A stretch of DNA of 64,000 nt from assembly GCA_018242685.1 (NCBI GenBank), contig JAFEBM010000006.1, positions 124,001 to 188,000 on the forward strand, read 5' to 3'. The position numbers and the translations under genes were made by a program. The number at the start of each line of letters is the position of its first letter. The first letter of the stretch is position 1. This document shows, one piece after another, positions 25,784-35,062 of the stretch. The notes beneath the pieces were generated by a model. That model saw only the letters and a program-made list of their open reading frames with translations, was not told the DNA's origin and searched no databases. This DNA is from Nitrospira sp. GTDB taxonomy: Bacteria; Nitrospirota; Nitrospiria; Nitrospirales; Nitrospiraceae.

Positions 25784-27388
25784 CTAAACGTGCATCCGCC
25801 GTTCGCCGATCCCCAGGCGCAATGCTTCGACATCCACTTCCTGTTCCAGGCGGTGCAACACTTCATCGCTGATCGTGCCCTCATCCCGGAGCCGGATCAA
25901 CGCCGAACGTTCGGCTGCTAACGTCTCTTCTCTGAGTCGAAGGAAGGCGTCGCTCGTTTCTTTTTTGCAATCAGGATCGATCTCAGCATCCGGTGAGAAA
26001 CGCTGCAGACGTCCACCGTAATGCGATTCCAATTGCTCGACATGAGCCGGTTTCGGCCAGTCTTCTTTGGTCAATTCGTTCAGGCGTACCAGTGCCGCTC
26101 CAGCCGCCTGTTCCCGCGCATGCATTTCTTCTCCCTCTCCCTCGGAACCGCCGCTCACTCCAAGTGTCCGCATCAACGGAGCCAACGTCAACCCCTGGAG
26201 AACCAATGTGGCAAGAATCACCATAAAGCTGAGCAGAATGATTTCCGACCGAAAAGGAAAGGGTGCGCCGGTGCCGGTTGAGACGGGCAAGGCCATCGCA
26301 GCAGCCAAGGTTACAATGCCCCGCATGCCCGTCCATGCCACTAAAAAAATATGCGGCCATGGCGGCAGAGGGTCTCGGGCACGGAGCGTTGAACTCAGAT
26401 ATCGGGGGATTGTCGCGATCAAGGGAACCCATCCCAATCGGACGACAATGGCCGTCACGCTAATGAGCGTCCCGCCGATCACGAAGGACCACAGTCGATC
26501 CGGCGGGACGGCCTCCCGGAGCGTGCCGAGCTGCAAGCCGATCAGGATGAAGATCACACCGTTCAGCACGAAGACGACCAACTCCCACACAGCACGTCCA
26601 TGAAGTCGGGTCGTCGGCGCAACCACCTTGCTGAAGTGTTGCCGTAGATAGATGCCTCCGGCAACGCAGGACAGCACGGCGGAGGCATGGATTGATTCAC
26701 CAATCACCCAAGCCACGTAGGGAGCCAATAATGTCGCCGCGATCTCGGTAAAGCTGTCCTCAATGGCGTGGAGTACCCATCGCATCACCCATCCGACCAC
26801 AACTCCGACCACGACGCCCGCAACCGCAGCATACACAAATTCGAACAGCGCCTCACCCACCACGAAACTGCCGCTGACGACTGCGGCGACGGCGGCCCGA
26901 TAGAGGACCAATGCCGTTGCGTCGTTGACAAGACTTTCGCCTTCCAGGATGGTGACGATCCGGCGCGGCATGTTGAGCCGTTTACCGATGGCCGTGGCCG
27001 ATACGGCGTCGGGAGGTGAAACGATGGCGCCGAGTGCGATGGCTTCAGCCCAACCAAACCCCAATACAACATGGGCGACTGCCGCTACAACCGCCGTGGT
27101 CGCCAGCACAAGCCCCACCGCCAAGAGCGAGATCGGGCGGATATTCCGGCGAAAATCTCGCCAGGACGTGAAGTAGGCGGCGGCCCAGAGGATCGGCGGC
27201 AAGAAGACCAAAAAGACCAGGTCGGGATTCAGAGCGACGGTCGGCAATCCCGGCACAATGCCCAAGACGAGTCCGCCGACGACAAGTAGAATGGGATAGG
27301 GAATCAAGATCCTGCGCGCCACGGTCGTGAGAGCCAGCACGATCGTGAGCAACAATATGATGATTTCGAGTTGGTGGAGATTCTCCAT
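25784..27388 (-). CDS. CPA1-type Na+/H+ antiporter
   Basis: A 534-residue protein with about 12 transmembrane helices followed by a cytoplasmic tail of about 120 residues. Family motifs: FLPPILWAAAYFTSW, SPPDAVSATAIGKRL and GESLVNDATALVLYR, the last carrying the Asn-Asp ion-binding pair of electroneutral CPA1 exchangers. The tail (EQAAGAALVRLNELTKEDW ... ERSALIRLRDEGTISDEVLHRLEQEVD) matches the TIGR00831-type bacterial antiporters. Likely role: sodium and pH homeostasis. Confidence 0.92.
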   Translation of the reverse strand: MENLHQLEIIILLLTIVLALTTVARRILIPYPILLVVGGLVLGIVPGLPTVALNPDLVFLVFLPPILWAAAYFTSWRDFRRNIRPISLLAVGLVLATTAVVAAVAHVVLGFGWAEAIALGAIVSPPDAVSATAIGKRLNMPRRIVTILEGESLVNDATALVLYRAAVAAVVSGSFVVGEALFEFVYAAVAGVVVGVVVGWVMRWVLHAIEDSFTEIAATLLAPYVAWVIGESIHASAVLSCVAGGIYLRQHFSKVVAPTTRLHGRAVWELVVFVLNGVIFILIGLQLGTLREAVPPDRLWSFVIGGTLISVTAIVVRLGWVPLIATIPRYLSSTLRARDPLPPWPHIFLVAWTGMRGIVTLAAAMALPVSTGTGAPFPFRSEIILLSFMVILATLVLQGLTLAPLMRTLGVSGGSEGEGEEMHAREQAAGAALVRLNELTKEDWPKPAHVEQLESHYGGRLQRFSPDAEIDPDCKKETSDAFLRLREETLAAERSALIRLRDEGTISDEVLHRLEQEVDVEALRLGIGERRMHV

Positions 27389-27591
27389 TTCGGCACAACA
27401 CTGGTTAGTACCGCCGTCCGTCTCCCATCAATGCCATTTCACCATGGAGTCCCGTCATCGGGTTGGCACTGTCGGCTTGATGGAGCCACGGCTTGATCCA
27501 TTCTCCGTAGCAGACGACTGCGGAGGACGGGCAGCCATGGCTTCCTGCCTAGGCGGGTGAACTCAACTGCAGTGATCGCCGCCGATCGAAG

Positions 27592-27963
27592 TCACCGTTT
27601 CACGCCCGTATCGTAATAGAACCGCTCGTGAACGATCTTGCCGTTCTTCCACTTTGCGACGGACACTTGCTCCAGATGAACCGGTTGTCCGTTCGTGGCG
27701 ATGAAATCCATCGTAGATTCATAAAACGTCACGTTGTCGCCGATGCCGGTCGCCGTGACGTTGAACCCCTTCCACTCTTTCACGCCATTCAAGAACTGTT
27801 TTTCCCGCTCGATGTTGGCCGCTAACCCCTTCGTCGGAGGATTCGCGTTGTCTTGCATCACCGTATCCTTGTCGTAAAACTCGTTCATCGCCTCGATGAT
27901 CTTGCCCTGGCGCACGTGGCCGAATAGGTCGTTCAGTCGTTGTTGCAGATTGTGATCGCTCAT
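27592..27963 (-). CDS. SnoaL-like (NTF2-fold) protein
   Basis: A 123-residue protein (MSDHNLQQRLNDLFGHVRQGKIIEAMNEFYDKDTVMQDN ... FYESTMDFIATNGQPVHLEQVSVAKWKNGKIVHERFYYD) with the helix-helix-helix-sheet pattern of the NTF2-like SnoaL family. ATG 27963 has AAAGGAA at a good distance; the longer frame to 28053 overlaps the next gene. Enzymatic role unknown. Confidence 0.8.
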   Translation of the reverse strand: MSDHNLQQRLNDLFGHVRQGKIIEAMNEFYDKDTVMQDNANPPTKGLAANIEREKQFLNGVKEWKGFNVTATGIGDNVTFYESTMDFIATNGQPVHLEQVSVAKWKNGKIVHERFYYDTGVKR

Positions 27964-27976
27964 CGTCGAGTTCCTT

Positions 27977-28396
27977 TCATGGTTGTTTGGAGGTGAATAC
28001 AATTCCCGCTTTTTGCACTTCTTGATAGGGCAACAACCACACCAATGACTCATCGCTGAGGTCGCCGACTTGAATCCGATTGCCCCACGGATCCCGAAAG
28101 TCGCAGCGAAAGTCGGGGTGAAGCTTCAGCTTGTACTTCTTCGTCAGTTTCTTGCGGACTTCTTGGATTTGCTTGGCGTCGCGGACCATGAGACCAAAAT
28201 GCTTCGTGCGATCCGGCTGAAGCTTCTCCACTTCGAAAATGGCCATGAATTGATGCTCGCCGAGCTTGCACCAGGCCGCTCCCTCCCCGCCACGCAACAT
28301 CTTGAGGCCAAAGACGTCCGAGTAGAATTTCACCGCTTTCTTGGCGTCGGTGACTTCGATCACCACGTGATTGCACCCATACACTTGGACCGACAT
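27977..28396 (-). CDS. VOC-family (glyoxalase/dioxygenase superfamily) protein
   Basis: A 139-residue single VOC module: CNHVVIEVTDAKKAVKFYSDVFGLKML with the first metal His, and FRDPWGNRIQVGDLSDES towards the end. The fold is that of glyoxalase I, fosfomycin resistance proteins and dioxygenases; which of these is not visible. The first gene (27977) and SnoaL-like gene lie 13 bp apart, so they are co-transcribed with the DsbA-like gene. Confidence 0.85.
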   Translation of the reverse strand: MSVQVYGCNHVVIEVTDAKKAVKFYSDVFGLKMLRGGEGAAWCKLGEHQFMAIFEVEKLQPDRTKHFGLMVRDAKQIQEVRKKLTKKYKLKLHPDFRCDFRDPWGNRIQVGDLSDESLVWLLPYQEVQKAGIVFTSKQP

Positions 28397-28413
28397 GGCT
28401 CACCTCTTGTCGA

Positions 28414-29070
28414 TTAGGAATCGGCAGCGGGAGATAGGTTGGGGCGAGCTTTCTCAACGGCAGCGATGAAGACTTCAACAGGCTGCGCACCCGAGATTGC
28501 ATAGGTTCCATCGAGGACGAAATACGGCACGCCTCGAATACCCAACGTATGACCAACCGACTCTTCAACCTTGACCTCTGTAACTCCCTCTTCGCTCGTG
28601 AACAATTCGGTCGCGCTGAGTCCGGCTCGATCGGCCAACTCAACGAGGACCGAGCGAGAACCGACATCCAGACCTTCTTCGAAATAACCTTTAAATAGCT
28701 GTTCGACAACTGCATCCTGGCGGCCTTGAATCCCCGCATACCAAATCAACCGGTGGGCCAGGAAGGTGTTGGGTATTCTGACAATCTTCTCAAAGGCAAA
28801 GGTGATCTGCTCGGCATTCCCGACCTCCAACAAGCGCTGCTCCATTTCCTTGAAGGCATCCAGGCTGCCGAATTTGGCGACGAGATAGGCGGTTCGATCC
28901 ATCCCTTCCTTCGGCATCGTCGGATTCAGTTGAAACGGCCGCCATATAACACAAGGTCTCGCCGTATCACTCATCTGATGCAACGCCCGGTCAAGCCGCC
29001 GCTTGCCCACATAGCACCAGGGACAGATGACGTCGGAATAGATCTCGATATTGATCCTTGTGCTTCCCAT
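28414..29070 (-). CDS. DsbA-family (FrnE-like) thiol oxidoreductase
   Basis: A 218-residue cytoplasmic DsbA-like protein: thioredoxin-fold start INIEIYSDVICPWCYVGKRRLDRAL with the CPWC redox pair, a helical insertion, then SVGHTLGIRGVPYFVLDGTYAISGAQ containing the cis-Pro loop. No signal peptide, as in FrnE and 2-hydroxychromene-2-carboxylate isomerase relatives. Lies 17 bp upstream of the VOC gene. Confidence 0.9.
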   Translation of the reverse strand: MGSTRINIEIYSDVICPWCYVGKRRLDRALHQMSDTARPCVIWRPFQLNPTMPKEGMDRTAYLVAKFGSLDAFKEMEQRLLEVGNAEQITFAFEKIVRIPNTFLAHRLIWYAGIQGRQDAVVEQLFKGYFEEGLDVGSRSVLVELADRAGLSATELFTSEEGVTEVKVEESVGHTLGIRGVPYFVLDGTYAISGAQPVEVFIAAVEKARPNLSPAADS

Positions 29071-29100
29071 ACAGGACGTCTGTGGTGAGGATATCCTTCG

Positions 29101-29958
29101 TTATACCATTGCTCGTAACGCGTCCGACAAGGTGACTGTTCCGCGCACGAGCTTGTCGGGCTTCTCATATCCGATCGCGCGTCTGGAGAACGCGGTGTAC
29201 ATTTCTTCGAATAACTTTGCCGCTTCGTCTGAAAACCCAAACGACTTGAACGTGGGAACAACGGCGCTCAGGGGCGCATGTTGAGGCGTAACCTTTCTCC
29301 CCAAGATCTGCCCAAGCGCTGACGCAACCTCATCCGGACTGTACTCTGCCGGACCTGCCATTTCCACGATCTGCTTGTCTGGTCCGCCGGCAAGCAATTG
29401 TTCCGCTGCGATCCTGCCGATATCCTTAGTCGAAATCATGGGCATTTTGGCCTGAGGCGCGATGAATGTCGGAAGAACTCCCCCTGCCTTCACCGCGCCG
29501 ATCACCGGCGCCCAGTTGTCCATAAAATAGCAAGGGCGAAGGATCGTGATATGCTTCGCCACAGCACCAAGCGCAAGCTCTCCATAGTGGAGAGCTTGAA
29601 TCGGACCGGTCCCTCCAGACAGATGTCCGCCGACCGACGACAGAAAGACCACATGCTCGGCCCTACTCTTCTGAACGGCTTCTGCAGCATGATCCATCCG
29701 CACTCGTTGATCCGCCAACCATGCCTCAGCACCATAATTCGGCGGCGCCAACAAATAGACCCCTTTTGCTCCTTCGAAAGCCTTGGTCACGGCCGATACA
29801 TCATCGATCGACGCCACGGCCACTTCCGCACCCTTGGCTTTCCAACCGACACCCTTCTCAGCCGAACGTACGATCACCCTGACAGGCTGTTTTTTACTGA
29901 GCAAGTTCTCGACAACGGCTGATCCCGTATTGCCTGTAGCCCCCACGACGACAAACAT
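29101..29958 (-). CDS. NmrA-like NAD(P)-binding oxidoreductase
   Basis: A 285-residue atypical SDR with MFVVVGATGNTGSAVVENLL as dinucleotide loop and no SDR Tyr-Lys catalytic pair, as in the NmrA/HSCARG redox-sensor and azoreductase-like group. Function is open: redox sensor or quinone/azo reductase. Reads away from the repeat-rich region at 30.0-30.4 kb; a GGAGAGGAGGAACCAAC stretch precedes the ATG. Confidence 0.85.
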   Translation of the reverse strand: MFVVVGATGNTGSAVVENLLSKKQPVRVIVRSAEKGVGWKAKGAEVAVASIDDVSAVTKAFEGAKGVYLLAPPNYGAEAWLADQRVRMDHAAEAVQKSRAEHVVFLSSVGGHLSGGTGPIQALHYGELALGAVAKHITILRPCYFMDNWAPVIGAVKAGGVLPTFIAPQAKMPMISTKDIGRIAAEQLLAGGPDKQIVEMAGPAEYSPDEVASALGQILGRKVTPQHAPLSAVVPTFKSFGFSDEAAKLFEEMYTAFSRRAIGYEKPDKLVRGTVTLSDALRAMV

Positions 29959-30185
29959 GTTGGTTCCTCCTCTCCAATCAGTCGAGATTCACTCTATTTT
30001 GCATTATGACGCCATAGCCTCTCGCTGTAGAGCGCGTCAAAACCCTGTTTAGTTGGAAGCGGTACCCATGAACTTTAAGCTTGGCAACTTACGTTCCAGC
30101 AGGAACTACGAGCTTGCACTTTCGGATTTTGCCGTAAAGCGAGAACTTGTCAGCCGAGAGAACTTAATCGACTCGGATGTAGTGT

Positions 30186-30228
30186 CAACCTGACGGCACA
30201 GTGCCGAATGATCGGCCCTTGCAGGTTG
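30186..30228 (+). other. Compact inverted-repeat fold in the 30-kb intergenic region
   Basis: CAACCTG (30186-30192) pairs with CAGGTTG (30222-30228) and encloses a second hairpin, CGGCA/TGCCG, at 30194-30206. It lies in a 484-bp stretch between divergently read genes that holds no supported coding frame. Meaning unknown. Confidence 0.3.
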
Positions 30229-30310
30229 CCTTGTAGTAGCCTTGACAAATAGTACCCTTGGACAGATGGTGCCTCAGATTCGATTCGATCCCTATAAACA
30301 TGAAACACTC

Positions 30311-30378
30311 TTCATTATTTCTTCATGAATTCTTCATGATCTCTTGGTTATGATCTCTTCATGACGATGTTTTCATAA
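30311..30378 (+). promoter_or_regulatory. Phased TTCATGA direct repeats, OmpR/PhoB-type operator candidate
   Basis: TTCATTA (30311), TTCATGA (30322) and TTCATGA (30333) recur at exactly 11-bp spacing, that is 7-bp units separated by 4 bp. Another TTCATGA is at 30358 and TTCATAA at 30372. Direct repeats with an 11-bp period are how OmpR/PhoB-family regulators bind. They end 64 bp before the lipoprotein start, with the BBP2 porin gene further on. Confidence 0.5.
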
Positions 30379-30442
30379 TTTGAAGAATATCCCATTCTTT
30401 CGCATGCTCAATCAGGAAATGATAATGAAAGGTGATCACGAC

Positions 30443-31348
30443 ATGCCGCTACGTAAGATCTACGGTATCCGCTTGTGCTGTTTGCTCATGCTGAGCGGGC
30501 TCACACTGACTCTTGATGCCTGTGGATTGCACCAGACGGTCCTGCTCGAGCTGGCGAAGCAAGAACGTCTGGCGCCGCAGCAAGAACACGAGAAGACTTT
30601 AGCTGAGATCACGCAGAAGGAGCAAGCAGCGATCGCAACTCAGAAACCTATTAAGACAGGCGATACAATTCCGCACATGTACGCGCAGGCGCTCCTCCAA
30701 GGCACGTGGGTAGGCGGCGCCTGCCATGAGCGAACCGTCATTGAAATCGAACTTGCTACCGCCAATCACGAAGCTCCTTTCAGTATGTATGTTGAGCCTG
30801 CCGATGTCGTCGGAACGTTCAGAGCATTGGACCACTCAGCACCGTCACAACCGCGAATTATCGAAACGGGACTCAAGGGAACCTTCGATTATCAAAAGGG
30901 AGTTCTTCGTATGGAGGCGACCCCAAGGCCCGTTATTCCGACAAAAGCAGAGATGGAAGAAGAACACCGTCTGCGTGACAATGTCGCAGTGGAGATAGAA
31001 CTTGCCTCACACGAGCTGACATACGGTTCGCGTGGACCTTGGGGCATAGAGAATGCCGAGCTGGTGAAAAAGAACAGGAAGGCGCTGGAGGAACTTGAGA
31101 CGCAGGAGGCTCTCCGTCAAAAAGCGAAGGCAGAAGAATATGCCGCAAAGGTCGCCGCCGCCAAAGCTGAACTGGCTCCGTTCCAATTCTCCATTGCACG
31201 AGATTGGGAAGGAAAGGGTTGGGCAGGCACCATTGATGGCTCACACTTCAAAGGGTGCGAAATTCGTCTCGCGAGCAAACAAGGAATTACAACCGACAAA
31301 TTGCCGCCCATACAATTCGCGCTACACGGAGTCAAGAACCAGAATTAG
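30443..31348 (+). CDS. Hypothetical lipoprotein
   Basis: A 301-residue lipoprotein: start ATG 30443 with AAAGGTGA upstream, signal sequence LLMLSGLTLTLDACGL with Cys at residue 27. The mature part starts with a charged helix rich in Glu and Gln, then two blocks that each look like a small beta-domain (TWVGGACHERTVIEIELAT; FQFSIARDWEGKGWAGTIDGSHFKGCEIRLAS), separated by a Lys/Glu/Ala-rich helix at about residues 195-245. No family recognised. Confidence 0.7.
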   Translation: MPLRKIYGIRLCCLLMLSGLTLTLDACGLHQTVLLELAKQERLAPQQEHEKTLAEITQKEQAAIATQKPIKTGDTIPHMYAQALLQGTWVGGACHERTVIEIELATANHEAPFSMYVEPADVVGTFRALDHSAPSQPRIIETGLKGTFDYQKGVLRMEATPRPVIPTKAEMEEEHRLRDNVAVEIELASHELTYGSRGPWGIENAELVKKNRKALEELETQEALRQKAKAEEYAAKVAAAKAELAPFQFSIARDWEGKGWAGTIDGSHFKGCEIRLASKQGITTDKLPPIQFALHGVKNQN

Positions 31349-31708
31349 GTTGAAATCGTCGCGTCGTAAGGAGATCGGTTCAATATTGCCGCAGAGATTA
31401 TCAAGAAGCAGATTATCTTTACCCCGCCGGTCGGCTATACCAAAGACAAGCAGCCTAGTCACATTCGAGAGTGCAATTGTCCGGCTCATCTTTTAAGATA
31501 TGCCGCGTAGGAAAACGGAGCACTTGGGTTGCCTGAGGGATCTGCCTTACGGTTGGCTGAACTCTCTTCTTTCCACTCGAACGTGGTTTGAAACACTCTG
31601 GAGATTCTGTCAAGATGGCCACCGATGTAAGGAGTGCGAACTCCATGCGGATTGCTTTGAGCCGAGCTTCTTTTGCGCGACTTCCGTGGTAAGGAGTAGA
31701 AGGGGATT
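31349..31708. other. 360-bp intergenic stretch, no supported gene
   Basis: Between the lipoprotein and the porin. One stop-free run on the plus strand (about 31372-31498) reads RFNIAAEIIKKQIIFTPP and on, but has no start codon or ribosome site; it may be decayed coding sequence. No hairpin or promoter I can support. Confidence 0.3.
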
Positions 31709-32995
31709 GTGCTGCATGGATCCAGGAACTACCGCGTGCTCCGTCGCTCAGGCCTAGCCTTCGTTGCTTTGATTCTCGCCTTTGGATGCGTTCTCCTGAC
31801 AGACGCGCGGGCCGAAGACAAAAAGCCAAGTCTTTTCCCTTATCAATTCGAGCCTATTCCCAGAGTAGCGGAGAAGATGACCGTGCGGCGGTTGCTGTCG
31901 GAAGTTCTGAGGCTGCGGGTCAATGGCTACACCCAAGTTTCCTATATGCAGAACTTCAACCACCCGTCCAACGATATCAATGAACTCCGCATTTTCGACG
32001 TCAACTCCAATCAGTTTCGGGCAAACGTGATCCAGGCTGCGGTAGAGCGGGCAGTGAAGAGCGATGGTTCCGCTCTCGATCGACTCGGCTTTCGCGTGAA
32101 ATTCAACGCGGGACAAGATGCAGATTTCATCGGCGGGCTGAATCTGAATCCATTCGCGACCTTCCAAGAATTCTATATCCAATATCTCGCTCCAGTGGGT
32201 CGTGGGCTTGACCTGCAAGTCGGGCAGTTTAATGCCCTGGTCGGCTATGAACAGGTGGGGAATCCGTACAGCCCGAATTACTCACGGTCCTGGCTGTATT
32301 TGGGGCAGCCCTTCACGACGGGCGGCATCTCCGCGACGTACGAGTTCAATAAACAGGTCTCGCTGGCGATCAGAGCGATCACGTTTATGAACGCGGCTCA
32401 AGCGAATACACAGCACGAACCATTGATGGAGACGCTGCTGATGGTCTCTCCATCTGAAACGGTGAGAGTCATGCTCTATGGGTTGGCCGGGCCAAGGGCT
32501 GGTGCGCCCGGCACGCCGGGAGGGACCCTCATGCTGGGAGGCGGATACGCGAGTTGGCAGCTCGGCGCGCAGACATGGACGGTCGTTGAGGCGTACTACG
32601 CGAATCAGGCCAACAGCAGCCTGATCACCCCTGGAAAAGATGCGCGCTGGGGCGGAGTGGCAGGCTATTTGTTTCATGACTTCACGAAAGAATGGGGCGT
32701 CCGTTTACGAGGAGAGATTTTCGAAGACAAGGGAGGTTTAATCACCTGCCAAGGGACGACGGCCTTTCAACCAAAAGCCAACGTGTGCTTCGGCGCGACA
32801 TCAACAGTAGCTGCGCCGGCCGTCGCGCAGACCCTGTGGGAAGCGACCGCCACGCTTGAGTACAGGCCGTTTCCGTCGGTGAAGACACGGCTCGAATACC
32901 GCTACGACAAGTCCGACCATAATGTCTTCCAGGTCGGGGGACGAGCGACAAGCTACCAGCCGACCCTCTCACTCGATGTTGTGTATATCTTCTGA
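31709..32995 (+). CDS. BBP2-type outer-membrane beta-barrel porin
   Basis: A 428-residue exported protein. GTG 31709 is preceded by AAGGAG and AAGGGG and gives a signal peptide (LAFVALILAFGCVLLTDARA/ED). The mature part alternates hydrophobic and polar residues in strands throughout and ends ...TLSLDVVYIF, with the C-terminal Phe of outer-membrane barrels. VNGYTQVSYMQNFNHPSN and NPFATFQEFYIQYLAP fit the putative BBP2 family. Such barrels are general or anion-selective porins; the substrate is unknown. Confidence 0.82.
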   Translation: MLHGSRNYRVLRRSGLAFVALILAFGCVLLTDARAEDKKPSLFPYQFEPIPRVAEKMTVRRLLSEVLRLRVNGYTQVSYMQNFNHPSNDINELRIFDVNSNQFRANVIQAAVERAVKSDGSALDRLGFRVKFNAGQDADFIGGLNLNPFATFQEFYIQYLAPVGRGLDLQVGQFNALVGYEQVGNPYSPNYSRSWLYLGQPFTTGGISATYEFNKQVSLAIRAITFMNAAQANTQHEPLMETLLMVSPSETVRVMLYGLAGPRAGAPGTPGGTLMLGGGYASWQLGAQTWTVVEAYYANQANSSLITPGKDARWGGVAGYLFHDFTKEWGVRLRGEIFEDKGGLITCQGTTAFQPKANVCFGATSTVAAPAVAQTLWEATATLEYRPFPSVKTRLEYRYDKSDHNVFQVGGRATSYQPTLSLDVVYIF

Positions 32996-33111
32996 TCGGC
33001 GGTAACTTTCATAGCAACCAGTTCCCCATACTGAACACATCAAAATCGTACGATAAACCAGCCGCCATTCAACACAAGCCAAGTACAAATGTGTCAGCCT
33101 GAGTGACCACA

Positions 33112-33720
33112 CTACAGAGCGAACATGCGCGCCACCTGAGCGAGGGCGACTGAAAAAGATTTCTCGTTGTCATCTTCCAGGCAAAATGTTTCTTCTTCCT
33201 GAGGGTGATGTCCCATGGCGCCTCCATAATAAGAAAAGTCCGCCACTTCAGATTCCCGGGTATTCCAAATGTGAAGACACTGCGCCGTCAGGTGCGGCAG
33301 CACTCTCGGAGCTCCGCCGATTATCTCTGCACCTGGTCTATCGGTCATTCCGACCACGACGAGTTTGTTGCCTCTCCGCAACATGCTGGGCTCTAGAGCG
33401 CCGTTGAAAGTAATGGCGTACCAGAATGAGTCTCCTCGCTTGGCGCTCTTCGAACCGTCCGTCGTATAGTTCTTGATGGGCTGCTTCTCGACAAGAAGGA
33501 TGACGCCTTCCGGCTTTCGAATAACCTCTACGATTTCTCCTCCCAATTCCACTTTGTGTGGGACAAAATCGCCGTTCGACGGCTGATAAGACTGCTTCCG
33601 CCAGGCTTCGACATCAAAGGTATTCGTTTCGACGTTTTTCATGATCTCGGGAGAAAATATCGGTGCGGTTGTGCAGGCTTCCAACAAGACACACATCGCA
33701 AACAGTCCGATCATACGCAT
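33112..33720 (-). CDS. Slp-family outer-membrane lipoprotein
   Basis: A 202-residue lipoprotein. ATG 33720 has AGAGGAG at a good distance and starts MRMIGLFAMCVLLEACTT with the lipobox Cys at residue 16; the longer frame to 33792 is not used. The pattern LGGEIVEVIRKPEGVILLVEKQPI ... GDSFWYAITFNGALEPSMLRRGNKLVVVG matches Slp/YeaY lipoproteins, which in E. coli are starvation or stress induced. Confidence 0.82.
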   Translation of the reverse strand: MRMIGLFAMCVLLEACTTAPIFSPEIMKNVETNTFDVEAWRKQSYQPSNGDFVPHKVELGGEIVEVIRKPEGVILLVEKQPIKNYTTDGSKSAKRGDSFWYAITFNGALEPSMLRRGNKLVVVGMTDRPGAEIIGGAPRVLPHLTAQCLHIWNTRESEVADFSYYGGAMGHHPQEEETFCLEDDNEKSFSVALAQVARMFAL

Positions 33721-33788
33721 GGCGAATCTCCTCTTTCTATCCAACACTCCAAAACCAACGGGCGGTGAGAGCGCTAAAAACATCTTCA

Positions 33789-34049
33789 TCATTGGCCTTC
33801 ATCTCCTTTGATCTGTAAAAAGTATATCGTTCGAATATGAATGGTCCATGATGAGATCGTGAAGAAATCTTCACCATAAATCTTGCCTAAAAATGATCCG
33901 TCCACGGTCTCGATGATCCGCTCGACGTCCACTCGGTCATTGTAAAAGTGCCAGAGGTTCAGTGGTTTCAGTGTGAGGTCAGTGACGGGCACTTGGTAGT
34001 GGTACTTCCAAACATGAGCAGCATCAATTGCTCGCTGGGTCCTCTCTCT
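33789..34049 (-). pseudogene. C-terminal remnant of an IS1380-like transposase
   Basis: The minus-strand frame reads RAIDAAHVWKYHYQVPVTDL, then LNLWHFYNDRVDVERIIETV and SFLGKIYGEDF. This resembles the end of the IS1380 DDE domain, where YNxRxxVExxI contains the last catalytic Glu and a LGKI segment follows. The frame is blocked upstream by TAG at 34052 and no inverted repeats or N-terminal half were found, so it is debris. Confidence 0.6.
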
Positions 34050-34294
34050 CTAAGGGCACTCGCACACCATCACGGAGCCCCATCGAACATGCAGTCTGAG
34101 AAAATCACTCATGTGGGGTCGGCCGAGGCAGAAGGATATCGGCAAGAATACTTTTGGGAGTTGGGAGAGCGAATCAGGTCAAGCCTTGTCGAAGTCACAT
34201 GCCCGTTGTCGTTTTGTAGACTCGGATAAGGGATGGTAACGGATCACGGCATCATGCCTTGCGTCTGCTGATGGGAACCCAACGACCTTTGGGG

Positions 34295-34729
34295 CTACTC
34301 CCACCCCCTGACTTCATAGCCCTTCTCCTTCAGACAGTTTGTGACCGCATCGGCATATGGCGATTCCGGTTCGAGCGGCTTGAACGTTCCTCCGAGTAGT
34401 CCAACGACCAATCCAAGTCCGCCACCGGCGGCGGCCCCGATCGCCACGCCGGGTAATCCCCCGACCACTCCCGCCGACGCGCCGACCGCGCCGCCAAGTG
34501 TCAGACCGAGTATGGCGCCGGTCGCGGCATTCGCGCTCCGGTGCACGCCAGGTTGCAATCCAGTCTCTTCAACTTTCTTTCGACAGGATTCAATCTCCTG
34601 TTGAGCCATCTGCTTGCCATATAAGTGGAGTTGTTTATTCGACCGTAAGATCGGCTGCGGTCCCGAGCAGGCGGTAAGACTCAAGAGTAGTGTAGACACA
34701 ACAAGACGATGCCATGACCGATTGGCCAC
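34295..34729 (-). CDS. Glycine-zipper lipoprotein (copy 1)
   Basis: A 144-residue lipoprotein: signal LVVSTLLLSLTACSG with Cys at residue 21, a helical segment with a conserved Cys (QEIESCRKKVEE), a long Gly/Ala zipper (about residues 68-112) that could insert in a membrane, and a C-terminal NCLKEKGYEVRGWE. It is a paralogue of the gene at 35063-35497, with the same length and the same layout. The C-terminal CLxEKGYEVxGW motif is common in uncharacterised glycine-zipper proteins. Confidence 0.82.
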   Translation of the reverse strand: MANRSWHRLVVSTLLLSLTACSGPQPILRSNKQLHLYGKQMAQQEIESCRKKVEETGLQPGVHRSANAATGAILGLTLGGAVGASAGVVGGLPGVAIGAAAGGGLGLVVGLLGGTFKPLEPESPYADAVTNCLKEKGYEVRGWE

Positions 34730-34958
34730 CGAAGTCTCCTAGGGTGTTTCCTTCGTTTGTCTTCACTTCTCACCCTTTGGAGTAAATGTCGAGGCTTTTT
34801 CAATTGCGCACATCATTAGCGGTTTGGTTCGCTTGCCTCAATCTTTCTTCCTCCCTACTCTCTCCCGCTTTCCTCACCTTCTCTCGTAGAGCGGATGGGT
34901 GGGTACTCTACTGCGCGCATTGTCCGAGCACATTCCTCCTTACACTCCTCACCACTCA

Positions 34959-35054
34959 GATTGGGCACCGAGGTCGTTTCCATTGCGCGCATCCAACGAG
35001 GGCCTTCTGAGGCCGCGCGTTGGGCGAGCACCGAAACGACCTCGGTGCCCAATC
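34959..35054. repeat. 22-bp perfect inverted repeat with 52-bp loop
   Basis: GATTGGGCACCGAGGTCG at 34959 continues to TTTC at 34980 and is mirrored exactly at 35033-35054. The loop has a second stem, CCAACG/CGTTGG with AGGGCCT/AGGCC. The element begins 9 bp after the stop of the upstream glycine-zipper gene (copy 2), so it may end its transcript; there is no T-run, so a classical intrinsic terminator is not certain. Confidence 0.7.
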
Positions 35055-35062
35055 CCTCGCCC

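Noticed and set aside
30443..32995. Intrinsic terminators after the lipoprotein and porin genes
   Set aside because: I could find no stem followed by a T-run at either stop, so none is claimed.
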